DNA of 64,000 nucleotides from Rhizopus arrhizus. Taxonomy: Eukaryota > Mucoromycota > Mucoromycetes > Mucorales > Rhizopodaceae. Position numbers and translations under genes: made by a program. Shown here piece by piece: positions 34,285 through 46,560 of this stretch. The notes below the pieces were generated by a model that had not been told where the DNA came from, did no database searches, and worked only from the letters and a program-made list of their open reading frames with translations. Each line of letters begins with the position of its first letter. Position 1 is the stretch's first letter. The DNA is taken from contig JAKZZE010000005.1 of assembly GCA_024220505.1 (NCBI GenBank), positions 1,076,501 through 1,140,500 of the forward strand, read 5' to 3'.

Positions 34285-34538
34285 CTCTGTTATGTATAAA
34301 AAAGGGAAGAGAAGTAGGATAGAGTAGTCAGTTCATTTTGCTTTACTGTTCCAGACTGAGGGGAAAATAATTAAAAGAGCGATTACTGTGGCTTTTAAGC
34401 TATCTAAGACTTCAATGTTAAGCTCAAGTCATCTTTGACCTGGAGTATCAATAAAAGAAAAGTTTTCTTAAAAAAGTACTAATAAATTTAAAGAGTAAAG
34501 GAAGTCGAAGAATAAGTATCAAATCTTATACTTTATTT
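34285..34538. other. Intergenic
   Basis: Upstream region of eL38 and 3' flank of the acetyltransferase gene, both on the minus strand. No element was recognised. Confidence 0.35.
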
Positions 34539-35099
34539 TTAAGTAGGAACAATGGTCTTGATCACCTTAGCCGGACTTCCGACAGCAAGGCTATAATCTG
34601 GAATATCCCTTGTAACAACAGACCCAGCACCAATCGTAACGCCTTTTCCAATCGTCACACCAGGACAGACCACGACACATCCACCAATCCAACAATCATC
34701 ACCAATCGTGATTGCCTTGGGGATTTCCACTCCTTTTCTTCGTTCTGTAGGGTCCAAAGGGTGATTGACAGTATAGAGATGAACATTAGGACCGAAAAAG
34801 ACATTGTTTCCAATGGTGATTCTGGCAATATCTAAAAAGCAGCAGTCATAATTGATCTCGACATTGTTGCCTATAAAGATTTGATAGCCATAATCACATC
34901 GAAAGGTAGGGTTTATAAATGTCCCTTCACCAAAAGAACCAAAGATTTTGCGAGCTAACTTGAGACGCTCCACATCGTCAGTGGACGTGTTGAATTCAAT
35001 AAGTCGAAGCATGTTGGTGCGTCTATCTTGTACAAGCTCCTCATCACGAGGATTATATACCTCGCCTCTAATCATCTTTTGCTTCTCAGTTATAGTCAT
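34539..35099 (-). CDS. Maltose/galactoside O-acetyltransferase (LacA/NodL type), intronless
   Basis: A single exon of 186 aa from ATG 35099 to TAG at 34541-34539. It begins MTITEKQKMIRGEVYNPRD, matching the Mac-domain start of bacterial maltose acetyltransferases (KMLAGELYxxxDxEL). It continues with left-handed beta-helix hexapeptides: IFGSFGEGTFINPTF, IFIGNNVEINYDCCFLD, ITIGNNVFFGPNVHLYTVNH (catalytic His), PLDPTERRKGVEIPKAITIG, DDCWIGGCVVVCPGVTIGKG and VTIGAGSVVTRDIPDYSLAV, then GSPAKVIK. The fold trimerises and moves acetyl from acetyl-CoA to a sugar. It is bacterial in layout and length, has no intron while most neighbours do, and its flanks are normal fungal AT-rich DNA. Such genes are found in many fungi, so an old transfer is possible. 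Confidence 0.93.
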   Translation of the reverse strand: MTITEKQKMIRGEVYNPRDEELVQDRRTNMLRLIEFNTSTDDVERLKLARKIFGSFGEGTFINPTFRCDYGYQIFIGNNVEINYDCCFLDIARITIGNNVFFGPNVHLYTVNHPLDPTERRKGVEIPKAITIGDDCWIGGCVVVCPGVTIGKGVTIGAGSVVTRDIPDYSLAVGSPAKVIKTIVPT

Positions 35100-37823
35100 C
35101 TTTTTATTTAGAAATTTGCTTGGATGAAAAGAAAAAGAAGTTGAATGGATCTATTTATATTAAAGCAACTGGACTTTTTTTTCCCTGTTAAATCAGACGA
35201 CTAAACCTTTTTTTGTTTTGTTTTTCCTATCCAATCATTTTAAGTCTAAAGTAAGCAAGAGCCAAAGACACAATACCGTCAGTGCCAATTTTATCTTATT
35301 GCACAAAAAAGGTTACATTTCCCAAGTCGTGATGCCTGAAATTTTTAGGTAAAAGAAGTACGTCTAATAAAATCAATGGACTTTATCTTCTCAAATAGCT
35401 ATTATAGTCCTTTTTTTTCCTACCAAGCAATGAAATATTTTATTCATTAAATATGAGCTGTAGTTGAATTTATCTAAATTTAAAGTGTTTACTGAGAACG
35501 TACAAAGTATGTATTGGAAAATTCTTTTGACCAAACCTTACTAAAATCGAAATTTGGGCTTAGCCAAACAACAAAAATTGGCAGTGGTGGCACTGTACTG
35601 CTTAACATTTATACTTTATTTATGTTCTGTCACTCATCTATTGGTTATTTTATGTTTTCAATTGATTCATAAACCCCGTTTCTAAAAAAGGTCTATTTTT
35701 ACGTGAACACTGCATTAATGATTAGCTGGATGCGGTGGTTTAGTCGAATAAAAAAGCTACACATTTACAAATAGTTTGAGATTTCACAAAAAAATAGCAC
35801 TTTTAACCAAGTATTTCATTTGACGTGTCCTTTTCGTAAACGTCTCATTTTATGGCTGCAACAATTAAATTCTCACGATTAAACGTGTATGCTTCCTGTA
35901 AATAAATTACCGCGGATTGATGCTTGATATTGTTCTACAGAGCAAACTATACGTCTTCCTCTTTTCTAAAAATATGTGGTTTCTCCTTTTTTTTAACAAA
36001 TAGAAAACAAAACTACATGTTATCCATTTCAGTCATCTACGCTCACTGTAATCACCGTACGAAAAGAATCGATTGTATATGTGAAAGAGCAAGAAGGTAA
36101 CGGGAGTGATAGAAATCTGGCATTCATTATGTATTATCAATTCATTTTTGCTAGTCATCAAAAGCAAAGCCCAAAAATACTAAATGAACAAGATCAACTG
36201 CCATGCATTGATTGATAGAAATTTTTTTGACAAGTAGGTCAAATAGCGGTAGCATCAGAAAAGTATTGGGTGAGACATAGAGATCTCAAAACTAATTGCT
36301 AAATATCCATTGAACAGTCGACCATAAACTGAAATAGATCTTGTTGGGCGTTATAGCATGTACGATAGCACGTTGAGACGAATAAAATCGGACTTCGTCA
36401 AAATAAATGGATGTAACTCCCAACATTTGAATACTGAGGCGAGAAGAGTCAAAGACTAGAGCGGTTGCCAATACAGATCTTCTGAAGGTGATTTGGATAA
36501 AGCCATGGTGAGTGAGCGACTGAGATCAGGATTTCAAGAAGACAGTGTGTATAAAAAGAAAATTTCGGAAATTAACAATAACAAGAATCGGTCGAATGCA
36601 AAGGTGACAAGCTGCTAGTAATTGGAAAAAATGCTGAAGTATTGGTATTTCACGTACTAGAGGACTATAAGTGATAGGACACTTTAAAGTTATTCGTAAG
36701 AGTCGCAAAGCCAATGTAAAGATGGATACTATTAAAACGTTATAATAGAATACGATCGACAGAAGACGACTTTTGCAAAAGGCATTAGAAGTTGACCAAA
36801 TGCTAATATTCTAAAGGAACATATTATGTTTCTCATTATTCTATGGGGCTTTGCTTTGTTTCAAACTTTAAATATTTCCATGGCTGCCAATGAAGCCGTC
36901 TCTTTTATTCACTTTGGAATGTTTTATGGATATATAATGTCTGTTAGTTTAAAATAAAACATTGAAAAGCTATTCGTAAAGGAAGCCTTTATTTAATCAT
37001 CAGCTAGAGTACGTCTGATATAGGTCTCGAACTGCGATTATAGTTTCCTCCTATAGCAAATGTTATTTTCGTTTATAAAAAATTAAATTCTACTTATTTA
37101 TAACGTATGATGTCCTTTTTACATCTGCTCATTCAGACCAGGTTGATTACAAATGGAAGTAATAAGAAATAAAGCATACTTTTTGAAATAAGGGTAAAAA
37201 AAATCAATGGAACAATGTGTGGAAGATGGTAATGTATTTAGTATATCGAGAGCCAATTCACATAATACTAACATGTGGTAACCTGGTATAAATATCTACA
37301 TAATGAGAAGGCAATCCAGTTCAAATTGGATGGAACAAATGGTTGGACAATGGATGATTCAAGAGGGTCATACATGATTTGATCGAGAAATATTTGCAGA
37401 TAAAATGCTTAAAAGAAAAGACAGGGGATCTTCAATAGTACTAGGCATTTGTAACCTGTTGTACATGTTGAGACAGTGGACCGCATGCTTTTTTGTAAGC
37501 ATCTAAACCGGATAATGTAGACAAGGCTTGTATTTACCATCAGAAAAACATCCAAATCACCATATTACGCAATGGATATGCCCTGTTCTTGTCATTGGCA
37601 ACCAAAGGATTCAATCAATAAGAGAGCAGGGTATTATTTTTTTTTGGCGTGTTCAGGCACAATTACAAGAGTTAATTATTGGATAGAGTGAATGGTCAGA
37701 AGGAAAATTATACTATTCATTCTTTCGTTAATGGGAAACATGATAAATGACGCGTGGTTTTTTTGAAGGTTCCTTTAACAAATGCAGTTTGAGTTACATC
37801 ACTAATTAAAAAAAAAAAAAAAC
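35100..37823. other. Gene-poor region with an unrecognised decayed-looking patch
   Basis: About 2.7 kb without a supportable gene. On the minus strand, 36300-36720 shows stretches of open frame that change phase (for example FTLALRLLRITLKCPITYS near 36700 and MLGVTSIYFDEVRFYSSQRA near 36400). These could be a decayed ORF, and the family is not recognised. The rest is AT-rich with an A-run before the next gene. Confidence 0.4.
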
Positions 37824-38875
37824 TTAGGCTTGATTTGTTTTTTTATTATTACTTCTTATAAAATGTACAACTTGAAGATTTACATCAACACGGTCCACAC
37901 ACTGCATCAATTGATTCATCATTGGCACTACTTCTACTTCTTGCTCTAATCCGAGCCAAATTTTGGCCCACTGTAGCGATACAGAAAGATAGGCCTTTCT
38001 GAGTGTCTTGATGGCTCTAATACGAACTTTTTCATGGTATTGGTCCATAATAAGTCGATAAGGATAATAAGGTGCTTGCTGATACAATTTAAAATACTCA
38101 ATTGGATTTTCTGACACAAAGATACAATGGATCAATGACTTGGCAAATTGTGTTTCTTTTGTATCTTTTTGCTCGAGTCCTGTCCATCTTTTCATAACTG
38201 TTTGCTTGTCTTCAATATAACAACAAAAATACAATATGTCTAATACAGTGTAAAAGGGTTTCTCTGATTCCTTTTTAATCACATATAATTCGTCTATCAA
38301 TCCTCTTAAACTTTTAAATAATTCATCAAAATTTTGGGCTTTTAGACTTGCATTTACAGACCATTCATATACTATATACTGTATGTTAATATGCTGTTAT
38401 CTAGGACTACAAATCTCTATTGCCTTGTATTGCAAAATCATAGTTTCCTCTACTCCATTCAGAAGCATAGACACCTTCTCTCAGCTTTCTAAATTGACTC
38501 ACAATAGGTTCCCAACTCTTTTTATCCTCAGAGTTTTCTAATCTCCATATCTAATAGAATAAGCCTCTTTGTTGCATAGAAAATATTCCTTATTACTGTA
38601 TTCATTATATAATCCCATAGTTCTTGCTGCAACTCGACATCTCTTAAACTATTTGTACAAGTTAATTTTCATAGCTAATTAACAAGAGAAACTTACCTTT
38701 TGATATTGGCACTGTTGATATCAGTTCTACTTAGAGGTGGTAAAGATTGAACCTCATTTAATTTTTTTGATTCTTGTTCCCAATCACGTTTTGACTTTTC
38801 GTTCTTTTTATTATGTTTTGTTTCGTCTTCCCATTCCCATAATCGAATCGTTAATGAATCTTTTAATTTTGACAT
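37824..38875 (-). CDS. SAC3/GANP/THP3-like protein
   Basis: The start is ATG 38875 (MSKLKDSLTIRLWEWEDETK). The first exon is basic/acidic (KNEKSKRDWEQESKKLNEVQ). Later exons give SLRDVELQQELWDYIM, IWRLENSEDKKSWEPIVSQF and EGVYASEWSRGNYDFAIQGN. The last exon (37824-38300) gives LIDELYVIKKESEKPFYTVL, KSLIHCIFVSENPIEYFKLY and PYYPYRLIMDQYHEKVRIRA, then IKTLRKAYLSVSLQWAKIWL. The sequence YIVYEW...A...FDELFKSLR followed by N-P-I-E-Y-F-K-L-Y and R-x-R-A-I-K is the pattern I associate with SAC3-type PCI proteins acting in mRNA export or transcription-coupled RNA processing. The match is by eye and moderate. Two internal joins were not fully resolved. Confidence 0.55.
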
Positions 38876-39110
38876 GACGTACAAAAAAAAATACAAAAAA
38901 GGAAGGCTAAAAGTCATTTTTTTAATGAGCACAAGTTTTTCTTTTTTTTTTGTTTAAAGATTATTCTTTTTATTATGTAATAATGTAATATTTTATAGCA
39001 ATTTATATTCGTATGACTATAGATGCGTGAATTTATATTTTGATTTGTACAATATTTTTTTTATTCTAAAGTGTGGTTTATACATTGTTTTAATAGCTTT
39101 TGCTGCATAA
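38876..39110. other. Intergenic
   Basis: Spacer between two minus-strand genes with T-runs. No element was recognised. Confidence 0.35.
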
Positions 39111-40334
39111 TTATGATGAGGTTTTACTGCTTAGTTCATCTACCGCTAATTGACCAGATTCAACACCTAATGAAATCAAAATAAATACAAATTTCATATC
39201 ACGTATATCCTTGACTTACTTTCACTAAGAGGAGAAGCCTTCACTGGTTTCTTCTCTTTGGTCTTTTTTGTTTTCTGAGGTTTAATTACCGTAACAGGGA
39301 CGGGAGATTTGTGTACAAGATAAGTAGAGATTGAACCCATAAATAGTCTATTTAGAAATATTTAATCTCCACACACTCATTATTGTGTAATCATTTACCC
39401 TTTCATTGAGCCTCGACCCTTACTTCCGCAAACTACCATTGTTAACTGTAATTCCGAAATCTACCAGAAAAATGTTAATCCATGCTTAATAAAGATATTA
39501 CTTATTTACCAGCTTAGACAAGACATCCTTAACTCTTCCACAGATCGCATAAGTTATCAAAGCAACATCAAACAGTAGCATTTGATCCAATATCTTCTTT
39601 GCTTTTTCTGTTACTGCTTCAGATGCTTTTTGTAGCTATATGTTATCTATGTTTAAATTTACACAAAATAAAAATAAAAATTCTACTTTTACCTCTTTTG
39701 ATAACGATAAACCCGCTTGTTTCACAGCTTCTGGATTATCATCTCTATTCACCACTGTCACCACATAAAGTTGATCTCCATCCCTCATCATCGTACCCAT
39801 AGTCCACTCAATCGCATTAAAACTTTCATCACTAAAATCACAAGCAACCAAATAAGAACGTTGTCTTCGCTTGGGTTTCAGTTGAGCAGCCAACTGACCC
39901 TCTGGTCCAGCTCCATAATGATTCTTCACCATGATTCTATCCGATTTTTTTGTAATACTTGGCTTATCTGCAAATACCAATAGATGACGCCTGATGTCCA
40001 CGTCTTGACTTCGAAGTGATCTCACTCGGGTTAAATCAATCGGTGGTATGACTTCATCAAATGGAATATAACGATTAGATTCCGTAATCCTGTGAAGCTC
40101 TTCGTCCATTTCTTCATCCTCATCTTCTTCGTCTCCTTCTTTGGTGATGTTAGGAACGAGTGCTGGTATCAAGTTTGGGTCTTCTTTTTCAATAATCACC
40201 GCAGGTGGTATTTGCTTATCCTCTGGATCAATCACATTTAAGTCTTTAAACTTCTTTTCTAGTTCATCAGAATGAAATGGTTCTTCGGTCGTCAGTGGAT
40301 GATCATCCAGTGTCACAAATTGATTTTCACCCAT
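39111..40334 (-). CDS. Universal stress protein (UspA-fold) with N-terminal acidic extension
   Basis: Begins MGENQFVTLDDHPLTTEEPF at 40334 and ends SSKTSS at 39111. Residues ~1-130 are an acidic, low-complexity extension (GDEEDEDEEMDEEL). From about residue 150 the Usp domain follows: QRSYLVACDFSDESFNAIEW, DQLYVVTVVNRDD, then by splicing LQKASEAVTEKAKKILDQML, VALITYAICGRVKDVLSKL, ISELQLTMVVCGSKGRGSMK and GLFMGSISTYLVHKSPVPVT (VIKP). The G-x-x-G-x(8)-G-S/T-like nucleotide motif GSKGRGSMKG...GSIS is present, so ATP binding is plausible. A Lys-rich tail follows. The organisation (long disordered N-terminus plus one Usp domain) is common in fungi. The exact stress is unknown. Confidence 0.9.
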
Positions 40335-40531
40335 TTTCTATAAAATATATAAAATAAAATAAAAAAATGTGCAGAAAAAAAAAAATTAAAAAATCATCCT
40401 TTTTTATACATAAAAACCGAGATCCAATAAAAAATTTTTTTCTCTCTCTGCTGTTATGCACTCGTTTCCAAATAAAACCTAGCATTTTTTTATAGCGCTA
40501 AAAAGTTTACTATTTTTTTCTTCTTGTTTAT
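40335..40531. other. Intergenic
   Basis: Short AT-rich spacer between the HisRS stop and the USP start, with A- and T-runs and a tctctctc stretch. Confidence 0.35.
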
Positions 40532-42323
40532 TTATAAAAGAGTAAGTCTAGATTTTAACTCTTGAATCATCTTTGTTTGTTCGATTGTTACACCTCCACC
40601 TTGTGTTTCGTCCTTTGATCTCATATCCTTGATACGCACTTGTCCTTTTTCTAATTCATCCTTACCAATAATGACTGCAAATGGAATCATTTCTTTATCG
40701 CAAACAGCAAATTGTTTATCCAACTTGGGCTTGTTTTTGAATAAATAAGATGCCTTGATACCAGCATCCCAGAGTTGCTTGGCAATTTGCATTCTTTCTT
40801 TTAATAAACCATCACCGACAGAGATAACATAGACTTCAGTTTCATTACTCTTGATCTCTTCGGCTTTTTGTTTGGCCATCAAGATGGAAAAGACACGCTC
40901 GACACCGATCGAGACACCCACACAAGGGATTTGTAAGTTGGGAACACCCTTCTTGTTCACGCCAGAGAACATACCTACCAAATTGTCATAACGTCCACCG
41001 GCAGCAATGGAACCAACACCGACGGTGGATTCATCCAATTCGTCAGAGTTTGCCTTCTTTTTAGGTTTGACACCATCAGCGAGTTCTGTAGAAAAAGAAA
41101 ATGAGTATTAAGAAAAGTAAAAACATATTCATATACTTTACTGGGAGGAGCAGACTTTTCAGTAACAGCTTCATAAATAATACCAGTGTAGTAATCCAAA
41201 CCTCTAGCCAAACTAAGATCAAATGACATTTTTTCAGTCACCTCAAATACATCTAAATAATCAAACAAGAGCTCCATATCTTTAATACCAGCGGATGCAC
41301 TGGCATTCTTGGTCAAGACGTCATCCTTCTTGAGTATCTCCAATAAATCACGGCCTCCCTTCAATTTTACATATTCACCAATCTTGTCAGCACATTCAGG
41401 GGCCAGACCCTTTTCTTCTACCATTTCCTTCTTGACATCGGCCCAAGGAAGCTTATCAAGTTTATCGACAGCAGAAGAAATGGGACGAATCGAAGCTTCG
41501 GGAACACCACAGACTTCAAAGATACCATCCAAAATCTTGCGGTGATTGATCTTGACAGTGAATTGACCGACATCTAAATCGGTCAAGACCTCACACAAGA
41601 TGCGCAAAATTTCAGAATCAGGAATCATAGGATCATAAACACCAGCAATATCGAAATCCTAACCGAGACAGATCAGTAACAGAAAAGACGTCGTACACCT
41701 TGTGCTTACACATTGATAGAATTCTCTCATACGTCCCTTGGTCATCGCAGGTTGATCACGACGATAGACCTTGGCAATGTGGTATCGTTTGAAGTTTTGG
41801 TACTCCTTACCGTTCATGGCCAAGAAACGAGCAAAGGGCACAGTCAAGTCATAACGAAGTGAACATTCTTCACCTCCTTGATCGGCCAAGTCATAAATCA
41901 ATTTACTGTCTTCACCGTACTTGCCTGCAAGAATTTCCTTCAATTCAAACACGGGTGTATCAATCGTGACTGCACCATGCTTTTTAAATACTTTGGTGAT
42001 TGTATTAAAGACCTTTTCACGAATGGCCATGTCTTTATCGTTGTAATCTTTGGTTCCCTGTGATATTCAATGATGTCAGTCTATTCTTTATGGGTGATAA
42101 AAGAACAAACCTTGGCGGTTTTTAATGTAAAACTGGTCTTGCTTGCTTTGCTGGCCTTTTTATCTGTGCCTTCTAAAACAGCTAATTCTTTTTTAAATTC
42201 AAGCAAAAGGGCCACTTGGGTATCAATAACAGACTTTTCAGCACCTTCTGATTTAAGTTGGCGTACTTTTTGTCCTTGATTTTCAATGGCTTGTGTCAAT
42301 TCAATTTTTTTATTCTCTGACAT
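40532..42323 (-). CDS. HTS1: Histidyl-tRNA synthetase
   Basis: Charges tRNA-His. The start is ATG 42323. The N-terminal WHEP-type helical domain reads [20 protein letters not shown] and [20 protein letters not shown]. After an intron come [20 protein letters not shown] (motif 1), [40 protein letters not shown] (motif 2) and REFYQCDFDIAG. Next are [15 protein letters not shown], the HisA motif [38 protein letters not shown] (motif 3) and the anticodon-binding domain to RLTLL at 40532. All class II motifs are intact. In fungi one gene often serves cytosol and mitochondria; an upstream in-frame presequence was not seen here. Introns fall near 41700 and 41100 and after residue ~72. Confidence 0.96.
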
Positions 42324-43007
42324 TTTTTTAATGAAGAAAAAGTAAAAGATAAAAAAGTTTTTGATGTCGTGACTTTTTTGTTGAATCGCCCCTCTTATTC
42401 GCTCATTGTGCCTGAATGTTGTGGCAGCTTTCAGTGATGTATCACTTGTGATCTATTCAGTATGATATGATTAAAGTAGCAAAGGATTTCAGAATTTTTA
42501 CTTATCAATGCCAATTGAGTGGAGTTTCCTACTTATTAATTGTAAATAGCAAGTCGTATCCTATCACTGCATCTCATGCTATAAGCTCAGCTACTTTCAT
42601 ACTAACCATAAAGTGTGCTTTTTATAGCACCTACACTACGTTTTTATGAAAATAATTGCTTATCCCTATAAATAAATGTGAGCACATAAAGATTGGCATT
42701 CCTTGTTTAATTCATAAAGTCGTTCTTTTTCTTTCTATCTACTATCTTGACTTTATTCCCCTTACTAAGGATACCCTGTTACCCCCTTTATCAGCCCTTT
42801 GCTGAAGAATGTCATGAATGATATGTCACTGTAACCCTCGTTTCACTACCAAGTCAACCAAATTCAACTTGTTTAATCTCTATGCGTACACACACACACA
42901 ACGCGAAACAGTGTTCTCTGATGTGACTTGAGTTACACAAAAATACGTCTGTTTTAAAAATGGTTTCAAATTTCTCTTTCTTTTTTTTTTTCTTTTTATC
43001 TACCACC
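42324..43007. promoter_or_regulatory. Divergent promoter region between HisRS and FHA kinase
   Basis: 684 bp separate two head-to-head start codons. A CCAAT pentamer at about 42509-42513 and a (CA)n run at 42889-42900 are visible. A shared promoter is inferred from geometry; no specific factor site is supported. Confidence 0.4.
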
Positions 43008-45301
43008 ATGACTTCACAACCCAACGATCTGACCAGTCTAAAGACAGTACTTTACGATGCTCAATCAACAACCGATACAGACAGTTCTGTCTATTACTCT
43101 CTTGACAGCTCACATGACCTAAAACGTCCAGCCGAAACCTCAGAGTCACCTCCACCTGCCAAAATGGACACGCTAGAAAAAGCACGTAAAGAGTTCAGGA
43201 TCACACCACCAGACTGGAAGAACCACATGGGTGCTTGGGCCTATCTTCAAAGCTTAGCACCACAACATCGATCGATGTATTTGGAAAAGACGCAAACGGA
43301 TCAGAGACAACGTAAAGGATATATGCTGGGACGAGCGGCGAGCTGTGACATTGTGTAGGTATCAAGACAGATTTGCTTCATGTGACTTATATTTTGGCTA
43401 GCTTTGATGATGAAAGAATCAGCAAGACCCACTGCTTGATTTATATGGTAAGGAAAAAGGACGAATGGACTTATTCTTATTCTCTCTTATTCTGTAGGAA
43501 GCAGGATCCAATTCGGTAGCCAAAGGCATTCGCATCTTTTTAAAGGATTTAAGGTAACAAAGAAGGTTATACACCCAATCTTAACCGCCTTCTGTTTCTC
43601 TAGTTCCAATGGCACCTTTGTCAATAAGAAAAAAATTGATCGTGATCAACGTTGCCTGTTACGATCGGGGGATATCATTCAGCTCTACCGCAGCAATAAA
43701 CTCGCCGATGACGATTATAAACATGCTTGTAAGTGACAACGGTCTTTGTTAGCCCTCACTCATTTCTGTAGTTTATCGAATTCTATTTCCTGGTGCTTAT
43801 GACGTGAATGTAAGTCGTATCTATTGAAAGAGAGCATTGGTACTGATTCCTGTTCTACAGGCATGTACGGACGACTATGACGTGAAGCAATTCCTTGGAA
43901 AAGGAACATTTGCATCCGTCTACAGCGCTCGTGAGATCGCTACGGGTAAGTTGGTGGCGGTTAAAATCATTGATAAAGCAAGATTTGCTAGAAACAAGAG
44001 ACTGTCGAAAACAATCAATGATGAGACGATTGTCATGATGGCCATCGAACGTCACGTAAGTTGTTTGTGAGCTGCACAAGAAAAGAAAGGAAATAACCCT
44101 TTCAGAACATATATAGCCTTGTGCTGTTGGCATAAACTATGTTTATAATGAAGAAAGACTTATTTATCTGATCATGGATTAGTAAAGAAGAAGACGCTTC
44201 ATTTTATATCATAAAAATAACTTTTGTTTCTAGTGTCAAAGATGGTGAATTATTTAATTTCGTTGTCGATAGAAAAAAGCTGACTGAAGATGAAACACGA
44301 TTTATTTTTTGGCAGTTGTTCAAGACCATTCAGGTAATGAAAAAACATACATGTACTTTTATTCATGTCTATTTCGTATTCAGTGGCTACACAATAAGCA
44401 AATCACACACAGAGATCTGAAACCTGAAAACAGTAAGTAAAACGAACATGAAAAGACTTTTTTTTTTCTGTAACATGGGATAGTATTACTTGAAAGCAAG
44501 GACAAATTGCACGTTAAAATTACAGATTTTGGCTTGGCCAAGATTCTGGCCAAAGGAGAACGATTGGACAGTCAGTGTGGAACGCCCAATTATAGTAAGC
44601 CAAGATACGTGTGGATTGATTTATTTTTAAACAATTATCAATAGTTGCACCAGAAATCCTTGATCCTCTCGGTGAACGTTCTTATGGACTAGAGTGTGAT
44701 ATGTGGAGTCTTGGTGTGATGCTTTTTATCTGTCTATGTGGTTATCCCCCATTCAGTGGTAAAATAAATAGGAAATGAACATTAGAGGGTGGTTGACAAA
44801 GATGAACATAGAATCAGCAGAGGGAATTCCTATGAAAACACAAATCAAGCAAGGTATCTATTCATTTGCTTCACCTTATTGGGATGATATATCATCAGAG
44901 GGTAAATAGAATATTCATAAGAGGAGCACGATTGATGAATGCTTATTTTATACAGCCATTGACTTGATTAGAAGACTATTGACTGTGAATCCTTTGGATA
45001 GAGCAAGATCTGCAGAGGCTCTCGTAATTATTAAGAAAAACGCATTGCTCGCTTTACTCACTTTTTTTTTTTTTTCTTTTTTGTGGGATAGGAACATCCA
45101 TGGATGAAGATGAATGTAAGTGGAAAGAAAGCTCTTGAACATAAACTTGACTGTTTTTTGTAGCCTGAGTATATGCAAGCCAAGTTTGAAGCTTTAGGAA
45201 AAGAAACAGTTGAGCTTATCGAAAGCCGTAGTCATACAGAAAATGTACCGGATACTCAAGCAATTGCATCACTGGAAGGTAGTTTGCCTTCATATCAATA
45301 A
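43008..45301 (+). CDS. FHA-domain checkpoint kinase (Chk2/Cds1/Rad53 type)
   Basis: A DNA-damage or replication checkpoint Ser/Thr kinase. The start ATG 43008 has an ACCACC context. An upstream in-frame ATG at 42960 would add only a Phe run. The N-terminus has Ser/Thr and Pro ([10 protein letters not shown]). The FHA domain is at residues ~95-165: [48 protein letters not shown]. The kinase domain follows: [131 protein letters not shown] and [10 protein letters not shown]. It has about a dozen short exons. A single FHA before the kinase fits Cds1/Chk2 rather than two-FHA Rad53. The protein ends SLPSYQ. Confidence 0.92.
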
Positions 45302-45358
45302 TTATCATTAAACAAAGTACCCTTGTGTTATTTATTATGTCAATAGAAAAAATATTTT

Positions 45359-46560
45359 TTATATAAGCTTCCTAGCAGTGACAGCATTCAAAGCATAGGG
45401 GCAATCCTTGGTCATTAAGGATACCTTTAATTCCTGCATGTATTTCTTTTGATCTTCTTCATTTGTTAAGCCCATCAAAGCTGCAGCCGTAGGTCCTGCA
45501 CTTTTAGCTGCTTCTAACCAATTCCAAACAAATTTTTTTGCCATCGTTGTATCAGAATCTACTGGTGATGTTAGATTCCCTTTTACCGTCTATTGTCATT
45601 TAATTTACTCATCATGCAAACTCTGTAATCTGTATCTATTATCTCTACTTGTCCAGTTTCTTTCAACATTCTTTCTAATTCCATTCCAATACATGGATTT
45701 TGTCCTCTTAGTTTACAAATCGTATGGACTGGATTTTCTTAGTTTCTTTTATTATTATTCTGACTTGAAAACTTACTTGCCTTGACAGATTCATAAAATG
45801 CACCTGTACTTTTATCTGGCAACTATCCTTCCATGTTAGATCACAACAGACTGATGTCCCTCTCCCTCCCTTTTACCTTGACATCAGCATCTACCAGCTG
45901 AATCCATCCTCCTGGTTTAGTCACACGTAAAATCTCCTGGATAGCCAGTGGCCACTCATCTTCACTTAAGGCTAATGCCAACAGCCTCGCGTAAACAAAA
46001 TCAAACATGCTGTCTTTGTAAGGTAACCTTTGAGCTACGTTACCCAGTTGAAAAGTGAGCTGATCGGGTATCATTTCCTTATTGGCTACATCGACTATAT
46101 CACAACCATGAAAATTGCACTGGGGATAATCAGACGCCATGTCCTTTAAATTTTTGGTTGAGTGAAGAAGATGAGACAGATTTGTGAACTTACGAATATC
46201 CATGTACATGAACCACATCCAACGTCAAGAATAGTCATATTAGGTTCAGAATCCAGTGCTTTTTTTATGTTAGGATGTATATTGCTTATGAAAGAAAATG
46301 AATTAAAAAAAAAATAGCTTTTCTATTATTATTTTTTTTTCCCTCTCCTTTACCCTTTAAATAAATCTTTGATAGCAAAATGTTGCTATACAAGTTGTAT
46401 GAATACAAATCATCCGTTCTTATTTTACACTTACTCCAGCCAATCGAAACTGCTCATCTTCATCTTTTGGTAACCAATACGTTGCTGATTCATCTGTATG
46501 AAAGGTTCTTTTTGGGATTACCTTTTCAACTTCTTTCTCTTGTGTTTTGTTTGAAGGCAT
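45359..46560 (-). CDS. SAM-dependent methyltransferase (class I)
   Basis: Starts at ATG 46560 (MPSNKTQEKEVEKVIPKRTF), with HTDESATYWLPKDEDEQFRL next, the usual opening of the mucoralean family of UMTA/LaeA-like methyltransferases. Motif I: MTILDVGCGSCTWIF. Then DMASDYPQCNFHGCDIVD, FQLGNVAQRLPYKDSMFDFV, YARLLALALSEDEWPLAIQE and ILRVTKPGGWIQLVDAD. The last exon (45359-45544) gives KKFVWNWLEAAKSAGPTAAA and a C-terminal VTARKLI. The substrate is unknown. The 57-bp gap to the kinase stop codon on the other strand means the 3' UTRs must overlap. Confidence 0.82.
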
